A stretch of DNA of 64,000 bases from Isochrysis galbana. Its lineage: Eukaryota; Haptophyta; Isochrysidales; Isochrysidaceae. The notes below the pieces were generated by a model. It did not search any database. It saw only the letters and a list, made by a program, of their open reading frames with translations, and was not told the DNA's origin. Both the position numbers and the translations under genes were made by a program. The stretch's first letter is position 1. Every line of letters begins with the position of its first letter. Where the stretch lies: the NCBI GenBank assembly GCA_018136815.1, contig CM030939.1, positions 3,837,419 to 3,901,418 of the forward strand, written 5' to 3'. Positions 45,216-54,360 of the stretch are shown here, one piece after another.

Positions 45216-45540
45216 GACGAGATACACCTCGATTGGACATAAACCCACCGAGACACAATAGCGACAAGCAAGGGCGAGAAAGACGTGCAAGCCCGTGACC
45301 CGACAAGCACAAGATGACAATTGACCAACAACAGGCCTGCCCGGAACCCGCGCTTTGAACCAGGCTCGTGGTAGCGCACCCGAGCCGAACCCCGGATACC
45401 GAGGACAAAGGAATGAAGGGGGGAAGGGGAGGAGGTGGAGGAAAGGGAAGTTAAGGGCGGTGGCGGCAGGGATGGGGAATTACCCTAGTCTAGTAGGTGT
45501 GTAGCCCGGAATCTTCAGATGTTTTTGTTTTTTTGGGGGG

Positions 45541-45800
45541 GATTCGTTGTTCTCTGTGGCGAGTGGGCGTGGCCCGCTGGGTCTTGTGCCCACCTGGCTG
45601 GGGGGGTCATCCTGGCGCGGTCGCTTCGGCGACAGCGGCGTGTCCATGAGATCTTCGTCCATCGCGGCGAGGGCAGCGGCAGCGAGAGCGGGCGGCGGCG
45701 CGCGCTCCATGACCCGATCGTTTTAACGATAGTTGGGAGGGGCGGAGAGAGAGGTGGGGAGCGGGGCGCGCTCCATGACCCTATCGTTATAACGATAGTT
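45541..45800 (-). mobile_element. 5' fragment of the hairpin retroelement with doubled start
   Basis: Minus strand: two start units 66 bp apart. The outer hairpin CTATCGTTATAACGATAG (45798-45781) has ATG at 45776; the inner hairpin (45732-45715) has ATG at 45710. Both are followed by ATGGAGCGCGC-type starts. ORF1 continues to about 45541 (SPKRPRQDDPPSQVG, TENNES), where it abuts the T run of the plus-strand copy tail-on. The fragment is probably interrupted by, or fused to, that copy. Confidence 0.7.
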
Positions 45801-46211
45801 CTGGTAGCAACCTCGCAGCCCGGTGCCTTCCGGGGAGATTCGACGCGCCTCGTAGTGGATGATGTGACGATTCGACACGGGTGACGACCTCGAGCGTCCC
45901 GACGCCTCGAGGGCTCTAAGAATAGATGCTGAGGGATGGATTTTGGGGTCATTCGATGTGGAATTGTGGTTTTGCCACCCTTGAACTGTCGAGTGCGGGC
46001 GGTTCTGGCTGTGGCTGTCACTGAAGTTGTTGAGTGATTTGGCCATGTGGTCCAGGTCCCACCACTTGGAGGAGCGTGTGGCGCGGTCGGCGGCCGCTGA
46101 GTCGAAGAAAAGATTTTCAACGAATTTGTCGAGTTTATTCGTTGTGGTGTTGTAGTGTTGTACCCTTGAGCGGCGTCGTCGAGCGCGCTGTGCTTGTAGA
46201 AGTTGGGGTGG
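45801..46211. other. intergenic, nothing recognised
   Basis: Mixed sequence between the retroelement 5' fragment and the conserved upstream block. No domain or repeat match was found. Confidence 0.35.
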
Positions 46212-46403
46212 TCTCTCGGCGGGGGTACCACGTTAGAAATTGTAGTCTTGTAAGAGGTCTTGTTGGCTAGCATCCCTAGCCACATACACCGGACGAGCCA
46301 TGCACCAACCGCGCACACCCCCATCGCGGGGGAGGGGCTCCGTTGCCGATGAGGCACGGTCCCTCAGCACTAGGATTAAACTAGGACAACAAGAAAACTC
46401 TGA
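46212..46403 (+). promoter_or_regulatory. conserved upstream block, copy 2
   Basis: CTCTCGGCGGGGGTACCACG, TTGTTGGCTAGCATCCCTAG, ACACCGGACGAGCCATGC, ACACCCCCATCGCGGGGGAG, CAGCACTA, ACAACAAGAAAACTCTGAC. It ends 358 bp before the MscS-like ATG. Similarity to copy 3 extends ~60 bp further left. CCCCCATCGCGGGGG can form a small hairpin. Confidence 0.55.
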
Positions 46404-46760
46404 CAAAGTAGCTTGCGGCGCGTGCTGTATCAATACGGGTGGGCGGGTCGAGCGCGGGAGGGGGGCGGGGGGGGGGGGGGGGTTGATAGGGAGGGCGCGA
46501 AGGGGGGGGAGGGGCGGGGGGGGGAGGGGCGGACGGCACTCCGACCATCCCCCTCCAGAGCGGGGGAGAGAGGGAAGACGAAAGGGGCAGGAGGGGAAAG
46601 GAGAACAGCGAGGAAGGAGGGGGGGAGGAGAGGGAGGGGGGGGAGGGGGGGGAAGGGACACAAGGAGAGATCCCGGGAGAGAAGCAGTGCGCGTCCGTCG
46701 CACGAGGCGAGAGAGAAGAGACCCTCCAGGTGGCGCCCGTGTCAAGCGTTGTCTAGCGCA
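46404..46760. repeat. G-run/GA-rich leader of the MscS-like gene
   Basis: Almost continuous purines with G runs between 46450 and 46680. Frames through it are Gly/Arg/Glu low complexity and are rejected as coding. Confidence 0.7.
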
Positions 46761-47549
46761 ATGGCACGCCACGCGCCACTCTGCCTGCTGATCGCCGCTC
46801 TCTCGGGCCCAGCGTGCGGTCTGACGTCGGCGCAAAACATGAAGAATTGGAGTCAGCCGCGCGGCTTCGCCTCGCCCACACTCTCACCCAATATGAAGGC
46901 AGACGAGCCGCCACTTGAGGAGCAGCCCGCCGCCAGCGGCACAACCTCCGCCGACATAATGGCCGAGGCCCCGACCGAGGGCGAGCAACCCTCGAATCCA
47001 TTAGGGAATCTTATCAAGAAGCTGCAGATTGTGCACCGCCTGAAGCAGGCGGGCGCCAAGTTGACGCAGATGACACTCGCGCTCGTCGCCTCCATCAAGG
47101 TGATGAGCACCAAGGTCGCCTGCATCTTCATCAAGGACCCAGACGTCTGTGAGCTGACCGCCTCGACCGTCTCGTGGGTGACGGTAGGTGCTCTGTTGCT
47201 TACCATCGCTGGCACCCTGGGTGTGGACGTCAAGCCACTCCTGTCGTTGTCAACGCTCGCCGGTTTCGCTATCTCCATATCTGCCAAGAAGATTCTCTCG
47301 GACACCTTCTCAGCCGCCTACGTAATTTGGATCGGACCATTCCGGCGCGGGGACATGATCAAGGTGGGCGAGATGGGCAAGATGGACGGATATGAGGGTG
47401 AAGTCCTTTCCGTAGACTATCACTTTGTTCGCCTAAAACAGCCCGGAGGCAAGGAAGTCATGCTTCCAACACATCAGGTCTACGGCAAGTTTGTCGAGCG
47501 CGAAGAGCGCCCAGCGGGCAATGGGTATAGGAAGGCGGCACCCAAGTGA
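46761..47549 (+). CDS. MscS-type mechanosensitive channel, short form
   Basis: Single exon, 262 aa. Residues 1-20 are a signal-peptide-like leader (MARHAPLCLLIAALSGPACG); 20-80 are polar. Two hydrophobic spans follow, the second being the pore-lining helix plus beta domain: VSWVTVGALLLTIAGTLGV, LSTLAGFAISISAKKILSD, WIGPFRRGDMIKVGE, YEGEVLSVDYHFVRLK, KEVMLPTHQVYGK. This matches TM3 and the beta domain of MscS (usual PF..GD.I and the V..I.PN.). The protein stops ~20 residues after the beta domain, so the C-terminal alpha/beta cage is missing. The leader suggests an organelle or secretory membrane. The terminal AAGTGAGC could alternatively be a donor to a missed exon. Confidence 0.8.
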   Translation: MARHAPLCLLIAALSGPACGLTSAQNMKNWSQPRGFASPTLSPNMKADEPPLEEQPAASGTTSADIMAEAPTEGEQPSNPLGNLIKKLQIVHRLKQAGAKLTQMTLALVASIKVMSTKVACIFIKDPDVCELTASTVSWVTVGALLLTIAGTLGVDVKPLLSLSTLAGFAISISAKKILSDTFSAAYVIWIGPFRRGDMIKVGEMGKMDGYEGEVLSVDYHFVRLKQPGGKEVMLPTHQVYGKFVEREERPAGNGYRKAAPK

Positions 47550-48796
47550 GCGTCCGGTAAGTGTCTTGGGTAGATCTGTCGAAAGACTGCTTGAGTGGGG
47601 AGTATCTAATCGAGTGAACTACAGATACGGGGCAAAGCTACGGAAAGTACGTGCAGCGCGGCCGGTTGGCGGGGTGCGCCTCGCGCCAGTTCGTGGTACC
47701 ACGTACCAGCGAGCCCCTTGCGCAATCCGTTATACGACAGATGTAAATGGGTGTGAGGCTGGCGGGTCTGCGTAAAAGATGGGTTTTGATGAACAAGGGA
47801 GGGAGAACTGGACAAGGTACACTCTGGTTCGGCTTGCAAGGGAGAAAGAGAAAGAGACTGAAACCTCAGATTCGATATTTATCTCCGGTCCCCCCCCCCC
47901 CCCCCCCCCCATGGGACGCCCAGAATGAGAAAATTATGCAATTGGGAATATGGGCCCCTGCACTGAGCCGCTGGCCGATGCTGTACGCAGACGACGCAGG
48001 TGAAGGCGCCGGTGAATATGTCCCCGCAGGCCTTGTAGAGACCCCGGCAAAGCCCGGGGGCGGGCGTGCGGGGGATCAGAGCGCCTCAGCATGCATGTGC
48101 AATCATGGCCGCGGCTTGGGCTCGTTCCGAAGCCGAAGACGTAGCGTTCCGCACTCCCACCTCCCAGGGTTGCGGAAGTGCTGCAGCGACCAACAGCCCA
48201 GATGCTGCTGGCGTAGCAGAGGTCGCCGTTTGCGCGCCAGAGATGGCACCGATAGCTCATGTTTTGGTTTTGTGCAACCCCCGTGGGCCAGGGGCTGAGC
48301 CCCAGCCTCCACTGCCCCCTGAGCTGCCCTTGCTGGCCCTCTGGGAGCCCCCACAGGACCTCTGAGAACAGGCCGTGGCGCGCCGCATGGCGACGCGCCG
48401 CAGGGAGAGAGGTGGAGGAGAATGGAGAGAGGGAGAGGGCCATCGATCGACCATCGACCATCGAGAGTAGGTGGAGTTGGTAGTCGGGGGGTTTCGCACG
48501 TTTTTGGTGGTTTTGGTGATTTTGCCGATTTCGCATCTTCGTATCTCTAGGACCCCACCATAACCTTCTCTCCATGCATTCTGCTACCTAGGGGGGTCTT
48601 ACTATGGCTATGTGGATGTGGAGGCCTCCAATCCAAACAGTTGACACCCCTAGGCCTCCCCCATCACCCATCAATCTCCGATCACTTAAAAAATGATGAT
48701 TTAATACCTACTCGATCTAATAGGGTTAAGATTGGAAAGGTAGCGCGGACCAAACGGCTCCCGCGGCTGTGCCCCCGCAGGCCGTGGCGAGGCAGC
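47550..48796. other. intergenic with C run and GC-rich cassette copy
   Basis: A C run lies at 47890-47910. 47940-48260 has coding-like frames on the minus strand (YVFGFGTSPSRGHDC; LYKACGDIFTGAFTC) that faintly recall carboxylesterases, but I cannot support a gene. 48280-48405 is a copy of the GC-rich cassette also at 30.0 kb (GGGGCTGAGCCCCAGCC, CATGGCGACGCGCCGCA). Confidence 0.4.
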
Positions 48797-49326
48797 ATGC
48801 GTGTGCCCACCGCCCTCGCGCAGATGCGGAGGGTGCGGGCACAGAGCCCCGGACACCTTGCCATCCATCCCAGCCGTGTCCGCTGCCTCGCCCGCCTCCT
48901 CTCATCCGGGATGCCAGAGAAACCCTCGTACTCGAAGCAGCGGCAGCCCCTGCCGCCCAAGGCCGACTCCACGTTTCTCTTCCGTGCCACGAACCCTGAG
49001 CTGCAGCTCGACGCATCGAAGAGCCGGAACTGGATTTGGCCTGCAGGCGTTGTTGTCTTCTTCGCAGCGTATTACGTCTACCTGTTCAGCATAGGCGAAT
49101 TTCTGCCAGCGGAGCCGCCAAAGAGGAAGGATGAACTACCAGAGGGTGTGATTAAGGTGTGCTTCGGCACATCATCAGCCCATGCAGATGTCGGGCGAGC
49201 TGATTCGATAGCCTCCTCTCCTCGTGCGATGCTGTGCAGGTCCTTCCTGATGGGCGCCATCTCTACGCCGATGGTAGTATAAAGGCGTCCTCAGCACGCG
49301 ATGAGGTCATGAAGAGCCACCGATAA
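48797..49326 (+). CDS. small single-pass membrane protein, probably mitochondrial
   Basis: Two exons, 48797-49156 and 49240-49326; an 83-bp intron, GTGTGC...GCTGTGCAG, phase 0; 148 aa. The first ~38 residues are Arg/Ser/Ala-rich without acids (MRVPTALAQMRRVRAQ), like a mitochondrial presequence. A start at 48911 would give 110 aa. Then come TFLFRATNPELQLDASKSRN and one membrane span (WIWPAGVVVFFAAYYVYLF). A Pro/Lys/Glu segment follows, and across the splice GVIK-VLPDGRHLYADGSIK. The size and topology recall accessory subunits of respiratory complexes, but I do not recognise the family. Confidence 0.6.
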
Positions 49327-49925
49327 TCAATATTCAGCTGCTTTGTTGAGATTGCCCTACAGGCTCACGGATAGATGGGAAAGTCCACATAGGTGTATCG
49401 CATAGCATCTCGCGAGTGCAATGCGCCGCGACGGCGCAGCTCTCGAAGATGATGTCCCAGGAATATGATGTGTCTTTGGAGAACTTTTATCACGGAAAGC
49501 TATCACACATCACATATCCGGCCATTCACACTTAGTTGTAACGCAGGATAGTGAATGATTGAAATTGCTAGTCGCAATTTAGAATGAAGGTGAACATTCG
49601 CCGATGGAGTTGGTACCAAATGTTGGAGGCAAACGACAAACGACCTTAGATTCGCATGTCGCGCGCACGCTGTGTGCTATGTAGCACGCACACACTGGAC
49701 ATTGGGGGGCGTAGACGCGTAGACTGAACAACTGCAACATTTTTATGTAATTGTCTACTTCCTTCGGCACATGTTGTGCGTCAGGCGCCACCTTCCTACT
49801 CCATTTGGACCATCTGCACTCGGCTTCGGTGGCGAGGGAGGGAGGGGAGGGGGGGAGGAGAGGGTGAGAAATAATGACGCGAGCAATGAGCAATGAGGAA
49901 TAAGAAGGTGCAACCGGATGCTTGC
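49327..49925. other. intergenic, nothing recognised
   Basis: AT-richer sequence, then a GGGAGG run near 49836. No exon of the methyltransferase-like gene could be placed here. Confidence 0.35.
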
Positions 49926-49936
49926 GGTTCGGGTTT

Positions 49937-50396
49937 AGGTGACCGACCAGATGCACGCACCGATCCGCGTCGAGGTGAGCACGGCCGACGCCGAGCTCGC
50001 CGCCGTCCGGCGGGTGCGGCTCATGAAGCTCGACGTGCAGGGGAGCGAGCTGAGCGTCCTCCGCGGCGCGCGGCGCACCCTCCGGCGCACCGCCGCCCTC
50101 TCCTTCGAGGTCGCGCACCACCACCTGGCCGCGCACAACGCCCCCACCCAGCTGCTCGCGGCCGAGGTGGCCGCCGCCGGCTTCCGCCTCCACGAGTCCT
50201 GGGACCGCACGGGCGGCGACGCGGCGACTGGGTCGGGGTGTCGGGGGGCGCGACCCCCAGTGACGTCGCTAGGAAGAAATACGTGCGCACCCGCACCCTC
50301 ACGCCGAGCCAAGGCGACGCCGTTCTCGTCGCGTACGTGGTGCTCCTGGTCCTCTCCTTCGGCGGGGTGCTCGCGGGGGGGCTCATGGTAGGGTGA
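49937..50396 (+). pseudogene. FkbM-type methyltransferase fragment
   Basis: The frame starting around 49939 reads VRRVRLMKLDVQGSELSVLR and GARRTLRRTAALSFEVAHHH, the hallmark C-terminal half of FkbM methyltransferases (usual xIKIDvEGsE..vL.G). The natural ending (YVRTRTLTPSQGDAVLVAYV, then a hydrophobic stretch) lies in the next frame to TGA at 50396, so a shift or a very short intron separates them near 50235. The SAM-binding N-terminal half is missing. A TTTAG acceptor-like site at 49932-49936 hints that 5' exons existed. It is a partial gene or remnant. Confidence 0.5.
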
Positions 50397-50509
50397 GAGT
50401 CCCCACGGGAGGGGAAGAAACCCTGAGGAAAAGGAGACCAAATGAAGGGAAGCCGCCTTCCCCCCAAAAAAGGCGAGAAGAGCCAAAATTAAAATTAAGA
50501 CGCAATAAA

Positions 50510-50763
50510 TATATGACTATAGTCTGATCATGGTCAATGATTCAACAGTAGACAGTAGACAGTAGCTTGTATGACTCGTAGTCAACAGTTAGAGGGCTAT
50601 GCACTATGCATATGCATGACGCATGACTAGGACTAGTAGGACTAGGACTAGGACTAGTATTCTATAGTCATAGTTTGAGGCCATGCTAGTATGCTATGAC
50701 TATGGCTGCATAGTCAAGGCCCATAGAATGGCTAAGATTGAATCACTTGAATCACGCACAGCC
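50510..50763 (-). mobile_element. GACTA-rich inverted-repeat element, copy 2 (reverse)
   Basis: The reverse complement matches 35505-35695: GTGATTCAAGTGATTCAATC, CATTCTATGGGCCTTGACTA, GATCAGACTATAGTCATAT. It carries a local expansion of GGACTA units at 50620-50655. Confidence 0.65.
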
Positions 50764-51364
50764 CTGGGGGCGGCGGCGACGGAGGCGGGGGCGAAGGCGG
50801 CGGAGGAGATGGCGGGGGCGGCGGGGGCGATACAAGAGTAGAGAACCTTGGCGAAGACCGCGCCCTCTCGAGAGAGTCGAGGAGGAGAGACGTGACAAAT
50901 CGTCTATTTCCGTCACGTGTCCCTCTCCCCCCCCCCCCCCACCCTCCCCTCGCCCCCTCGCCCCCTCGCCCCTCCCCGCCCCGCGCCCGCAGCCAGCCGC
51001 CTCTCCCCCCTCCTCCCCTCCCCGACTCTCCTCTCTCTCTGCACCTCTCTCGGTGCTCTTCTCCTTTCTCCGGCAGCTCGACGGGCTCCGCCCAAACCCC
51101 TTACCCCTGCCCTTCGCCCCCCCCCCCCCCCCCCCCCCGCCTGCTCCCTCCCGTGCCCTTCCTCTCTTCAGCGCTGAGGCACACAATCCACCGACTCTAA
51201 CCTCCTGGTGCCCTCCTCTGTTCTCCACGCAGAGCTGCGCGCCCGCTCTCCTTTTTTCGGCCTTCCAACTTCGGGTTCCGTCCCTCTCCTTCCTCTCCTT
51301 CCTCTCTTCCCCTCCCCTCTCTCTCCCTCCTTCCCCGTCATCGGCAAGGCGGCATAGAGCGCTG
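50764..51364. repeat. purine then pyrimidine-rich leader of the helicase gene
   Basis: 50765-50835 is GGCGGC/GGGGGC-rich. 50930-51350 is C and CT-rich with a C run at 51118-51138. Frames are Pro/Arg low complexity. Confidence 0.7.
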
Positions 51365-53192
51365 ATGCTCGTCACGCTGGCCACCCTCGTGCTTGTTGGC
51401 TGGACAGGCGGCGCACGATGGCGTATGCCCCGCCTTGACGCCCTCGCAAGCGCAGAGCCCCACGTGCTGCGCGGCGCCGGCCGCAGCCCACTTCTCCGCG
51501 ACGCCAGAGTGAGCACGTCAAGTGCGCTTCACATCAGGATGAGAGTCTCCGAGGATGATGCAGCAGGGTGGGAGGCTGTCGACCAGTGGCTTCAGAGCGA
51601 AGACAACAAGGTTAACGTCGCGACCGCAAAGGCGCCAACCACGCGTGAGGTCGATGAAGACCTACGACCCCTCACCTCAACGGGAGGCGGGCTCTCGCAG
51701 ACCTCCGCTGGTCATGTACACGATCACTTCTTCTCGAATTCGGCCAGCGACTTTGCCGAGCTCGGTGCCTCGGAACAGCTGGTCACAAACCTCGGCATGG
51801 CAGGCTTCCACCAGCCGACCTGTGCACAAACGGACGCGTTTGGCGCCATCTCACGTGGCGATAATGTTGTGCTAGCCCAGCCGCCGGGTACGGGGAAGAC
51901 GCTCGCATACTTGGTTCCGCTTGTTGATAAGCTCTTCAAGTGGGACCAGACAGACGGACCGGCAAGCAATGGTGAGGTCCGATGCCTCGTGCTCGTCGCT
52001 TCCTCTGAGATGGCTCAACAAGTGCTCTCTCTAGTGCGTCGGTTGGCAAGGAGGAAGCTCAAAGCGACCATCGTCACCGGGGAGCACAATTATTCGACAC
52101 AGCGAGATCGAATCGCCGGTGGTCTAGATGTTCTCATTGGCACCCTTGGTCGCGTCTGCGCGCACATCGCTCCTCGTGGTCGTCGCAGGTCACCATTTCG
52201 GGGCCAAGTCCGCGCCCTCGTTGTCGATGACTTTGATGCGCTTTACACGATGAGCGGCCGCGCCCGCAGGTGAGAACGCCTGTGGATCGAACTTCCTGTG
52301 GCAACGCATCAGCTGTCTCCTCGTGCGACATCACGGATTATCTGAATCCACGCTCTCATACGACTCACCGCGCACTCAGCTTCTGGCTGGTTCACGCTAC
52401 GTCCTCCCACTTGTTTCACACAGCCCTGACGAGTACCAGCTACTACTTGACACGCTCGTGCGTGGCTCGACTCAGCTTGTGTTGGCGTCGCCTGTCCTTC
52501 GCGAATCCGTGCTGGATGTGCTTTATGACGATCTTGCACGGCCCCCCGCTCGAGCCGTTTCCGAGATTCGCGGGCGCGGGCTTCACACAACACGTCCCGG
52601 CATCGACCAGCTGCTCATCAACGTCGGTGTCACCTCGAGCCCCGCAGCAGCTTTCAGTGCTCGTGTTCTCGCCCTCGTGCAGCAGATGCGTGTTGGCGTG
52701 CCCACACGTCGCACACTCGTCGTGCTCAACGCCCCAAGGGCTTGCGACCGGCTGATGCAGGAGCTTTCGAAAGCCGAGCCGCCGCTCTCCGTTGGAGGCG
52801 AGCGCACCGCGCCACAGCTGCTTTGTGCTCACGAGCACATGCCAGCGGACGAGCGCGCCATCAGCATGTCCGCCTTCCTCGCGCCTCCTGCTGTCGGGCC
52901 AACCGCTCGTGCAGGTAAACCACGCGTGCTTATTGCAACGGCACACCTACTAAGAGGACTCAACCTTGGGGCCGATGGGGAAGAGGGTGAGGACCGGAGG
53001 CCGCTAGAGCACATCATCCTCTTCGACTTCCCACCCAACGGAGCATCATACGTGCGTTGCCTTGGTCTTGCGACCCGTGGCAATCAAATGATCGCCCGAG
53101 TAACATTGCTCGCAACGGAGCGTCAAATCGATTATGCAAGGCGGATGCTGGGCTACGACGCTGAGGGCCGCCCCATTGGGGTGGAGTTGTGA
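51365..53192 (+). CDS. degenerate DEAD-box RNA helicase, probably plastid-targeted
   Basis: Two exons, 51365-52269 and 52313-53192; the intron would be only 43 bp (GTGAGA...ACGCATCAG, phase 2). 594 aa. Residues 1-45 look like signal plus transit peptide. Helicase motifs: Q-like FHQPTCAQTDAF (148-159), motif I AQPPGTGKT (171-179), GG (252-253) and TLGR (260-263) for Ia/Ib. Motif II is altered to DDFD (288-291), and no clear SAT or HRxGRxxR can be found (the region reads YVRCLGLATRGN). ATP binding may persist, but normal hydrolysis and unwinding are doubtful. A strong GTGAGT donor overlaps the stop (53191), and a TTGCAG acceptor at 53319 could give an alternative C-terminus. Confidence 0.75.
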
Positions 53193-53854
53193 GTGGGAAG
53201 TGAGATGAGGCCGTGCCCGATGGTTTCAGGGCAAGATGTGCTCCACGTTACGGCGAGTATCTGCATCGCCGCATCACTCTCGTCGCATTCACGCGCACCT
53301 GCCTTGTTCCCTTGCAGCCGTACGTTGATTGGCAAGCATTATCGCCAGGGATATTCGGTCAGAATTCGACAACAGTCCTTGCGGCAAACCTCGATCCTCC
53401 AGGAAGCTGGGTGTGAATGAACGCGGTCGTATTCCGTGTTCGTGCGTCTAGGCACTTGTCTGTTGTCAGTCCTCGCGCGTCCATTGTGTATCAATGAAGT
53501 GACCCTACAGCAAGATCAAGATCACGCTGGTGCTTGTGCTTATTGTGTTGGCACCATTTTCTCCGGTAAGACGTGGCCATTCAAATATGCAGTTTGGCTT
53601 TGGCGTGCATGTAAATCTTTCGTCATGTGCATGTGCATGTGTGCTCATGTGAGATCTGGCATGCAAAGGTCGTGTTCCGTCGAAAGCGTCGACCATCGAT
53701 TGGTACGGTAGTTGTATTTCGCGTAAAATTAAACTTCGAACGTATAATACTACTACATCCGTTCCAAAACTGATTCTTTTCAGTTTTCTTTTCACAGCGC
53801 TCCCCAAAACTTGAAATTAAATAAACCGCAACTTCAACTTCAACGGGGGGGTTG
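53193..53854. other. 3' flank of the helicase gene, possible alternative last exon
   Basis: 53320-53416 is open in two frames after a CCTTGCAG acceptor (one reads YVDWQALSPGIFGQNSTTVL). The rest is AT-richer with ATGTGCATGTGC repeats near 53620. Confidence 0.35.
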
Positions 53855-53857
53855 CAA

Positions 53858-54360
53858 TTGCAAGTTTATACTTAGTTCGCCCATGGGCCATTGGGGGGGC
53901 ACGAGCCCCGAGCCCCCCCTCTCTCTCCACTCCTCCCCTGCCATGGGGGAGGAACCAGCCACTCTCCTAGCATACCTGATAGCTTGCTAGGAGCACACTG
54001 CACACTGCCCTGCTGACCCATCCCTCTCCCCACAGGCACGCCTGACTCGCCCGCCCTGGCCTGTCGTGGCCAGCCCATCCCTCTGACCAGCCCCTCCTCC
54101 CTCCTCCCCCTTGGGCCCCCCTGTTCAGGACCCCCCAGCCAGCTTTAGTCGACCTACAGACCTATAGGGGTGCGGGGCGCCAGCGAGGGAGAGGCAGGAG
54201 GGGCCAGGGCCATGCCCAAGCCTCACCTGCCCCCAGAGCTGCGCTCCCAGGCCCCTGCAGGCCACCTGGGGACCTGAAGGGGGCGAGCTATGCCCGCGGG
54301 CGTAAGCCTCTTGGGCTCGGAATCGCGTCCGCCGGCCATGGCCATGGCCATGGGTTGACT
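53858..54360 (+). mobile_element. short derivative of the hairpin-5' retroelement family
   Basis: The hairpin-like CAAGT-TTAT-ACTTAG at 53861-53875, spacer TTCGCCC and ATG at 53883 mirror the 15516-15493 start in the same order (CCATGGGCCAT, GGGGGGGCACGAGCC). The GC-rich cassette follows at 54180-54290. The stem here is partly broken. Confidence 0.5.

Larger units (their letters stand above)
42862..45534 (+). mobile_element. longest copy of the hairpin-5' non-LTR retroelement, rearranged
   Basis: Starts AACTAACTTTATAGTTAG (hairpin CTAACT-TTAT-AGTTAG, 42864-42879), spacer ACGCG, ATG at 42885. It carries ORF1 in two frames (42885-43538, then about 43510-44124) and the C-terminal part of ORF2 (44553-45215). 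A purine-rich 3' untranslated stretch follows, then AATCTTCAGATG plus T run at 45510-45534. Between the ORFs, 44330-44545 holds a reverse-oriented ORF1 piece matching 2850-3040. The endonuclease and catalytic reverse transcriptase are absent. It is clearly defective. Confidence 0.75.

Noticed and set aside
47940-48260. Carboxylesterase-like fragments on the minus strand
   Set aside because: The two suggestive peptides lie in different frames and in an order that does not fit the family, and part of the region is a repeat.
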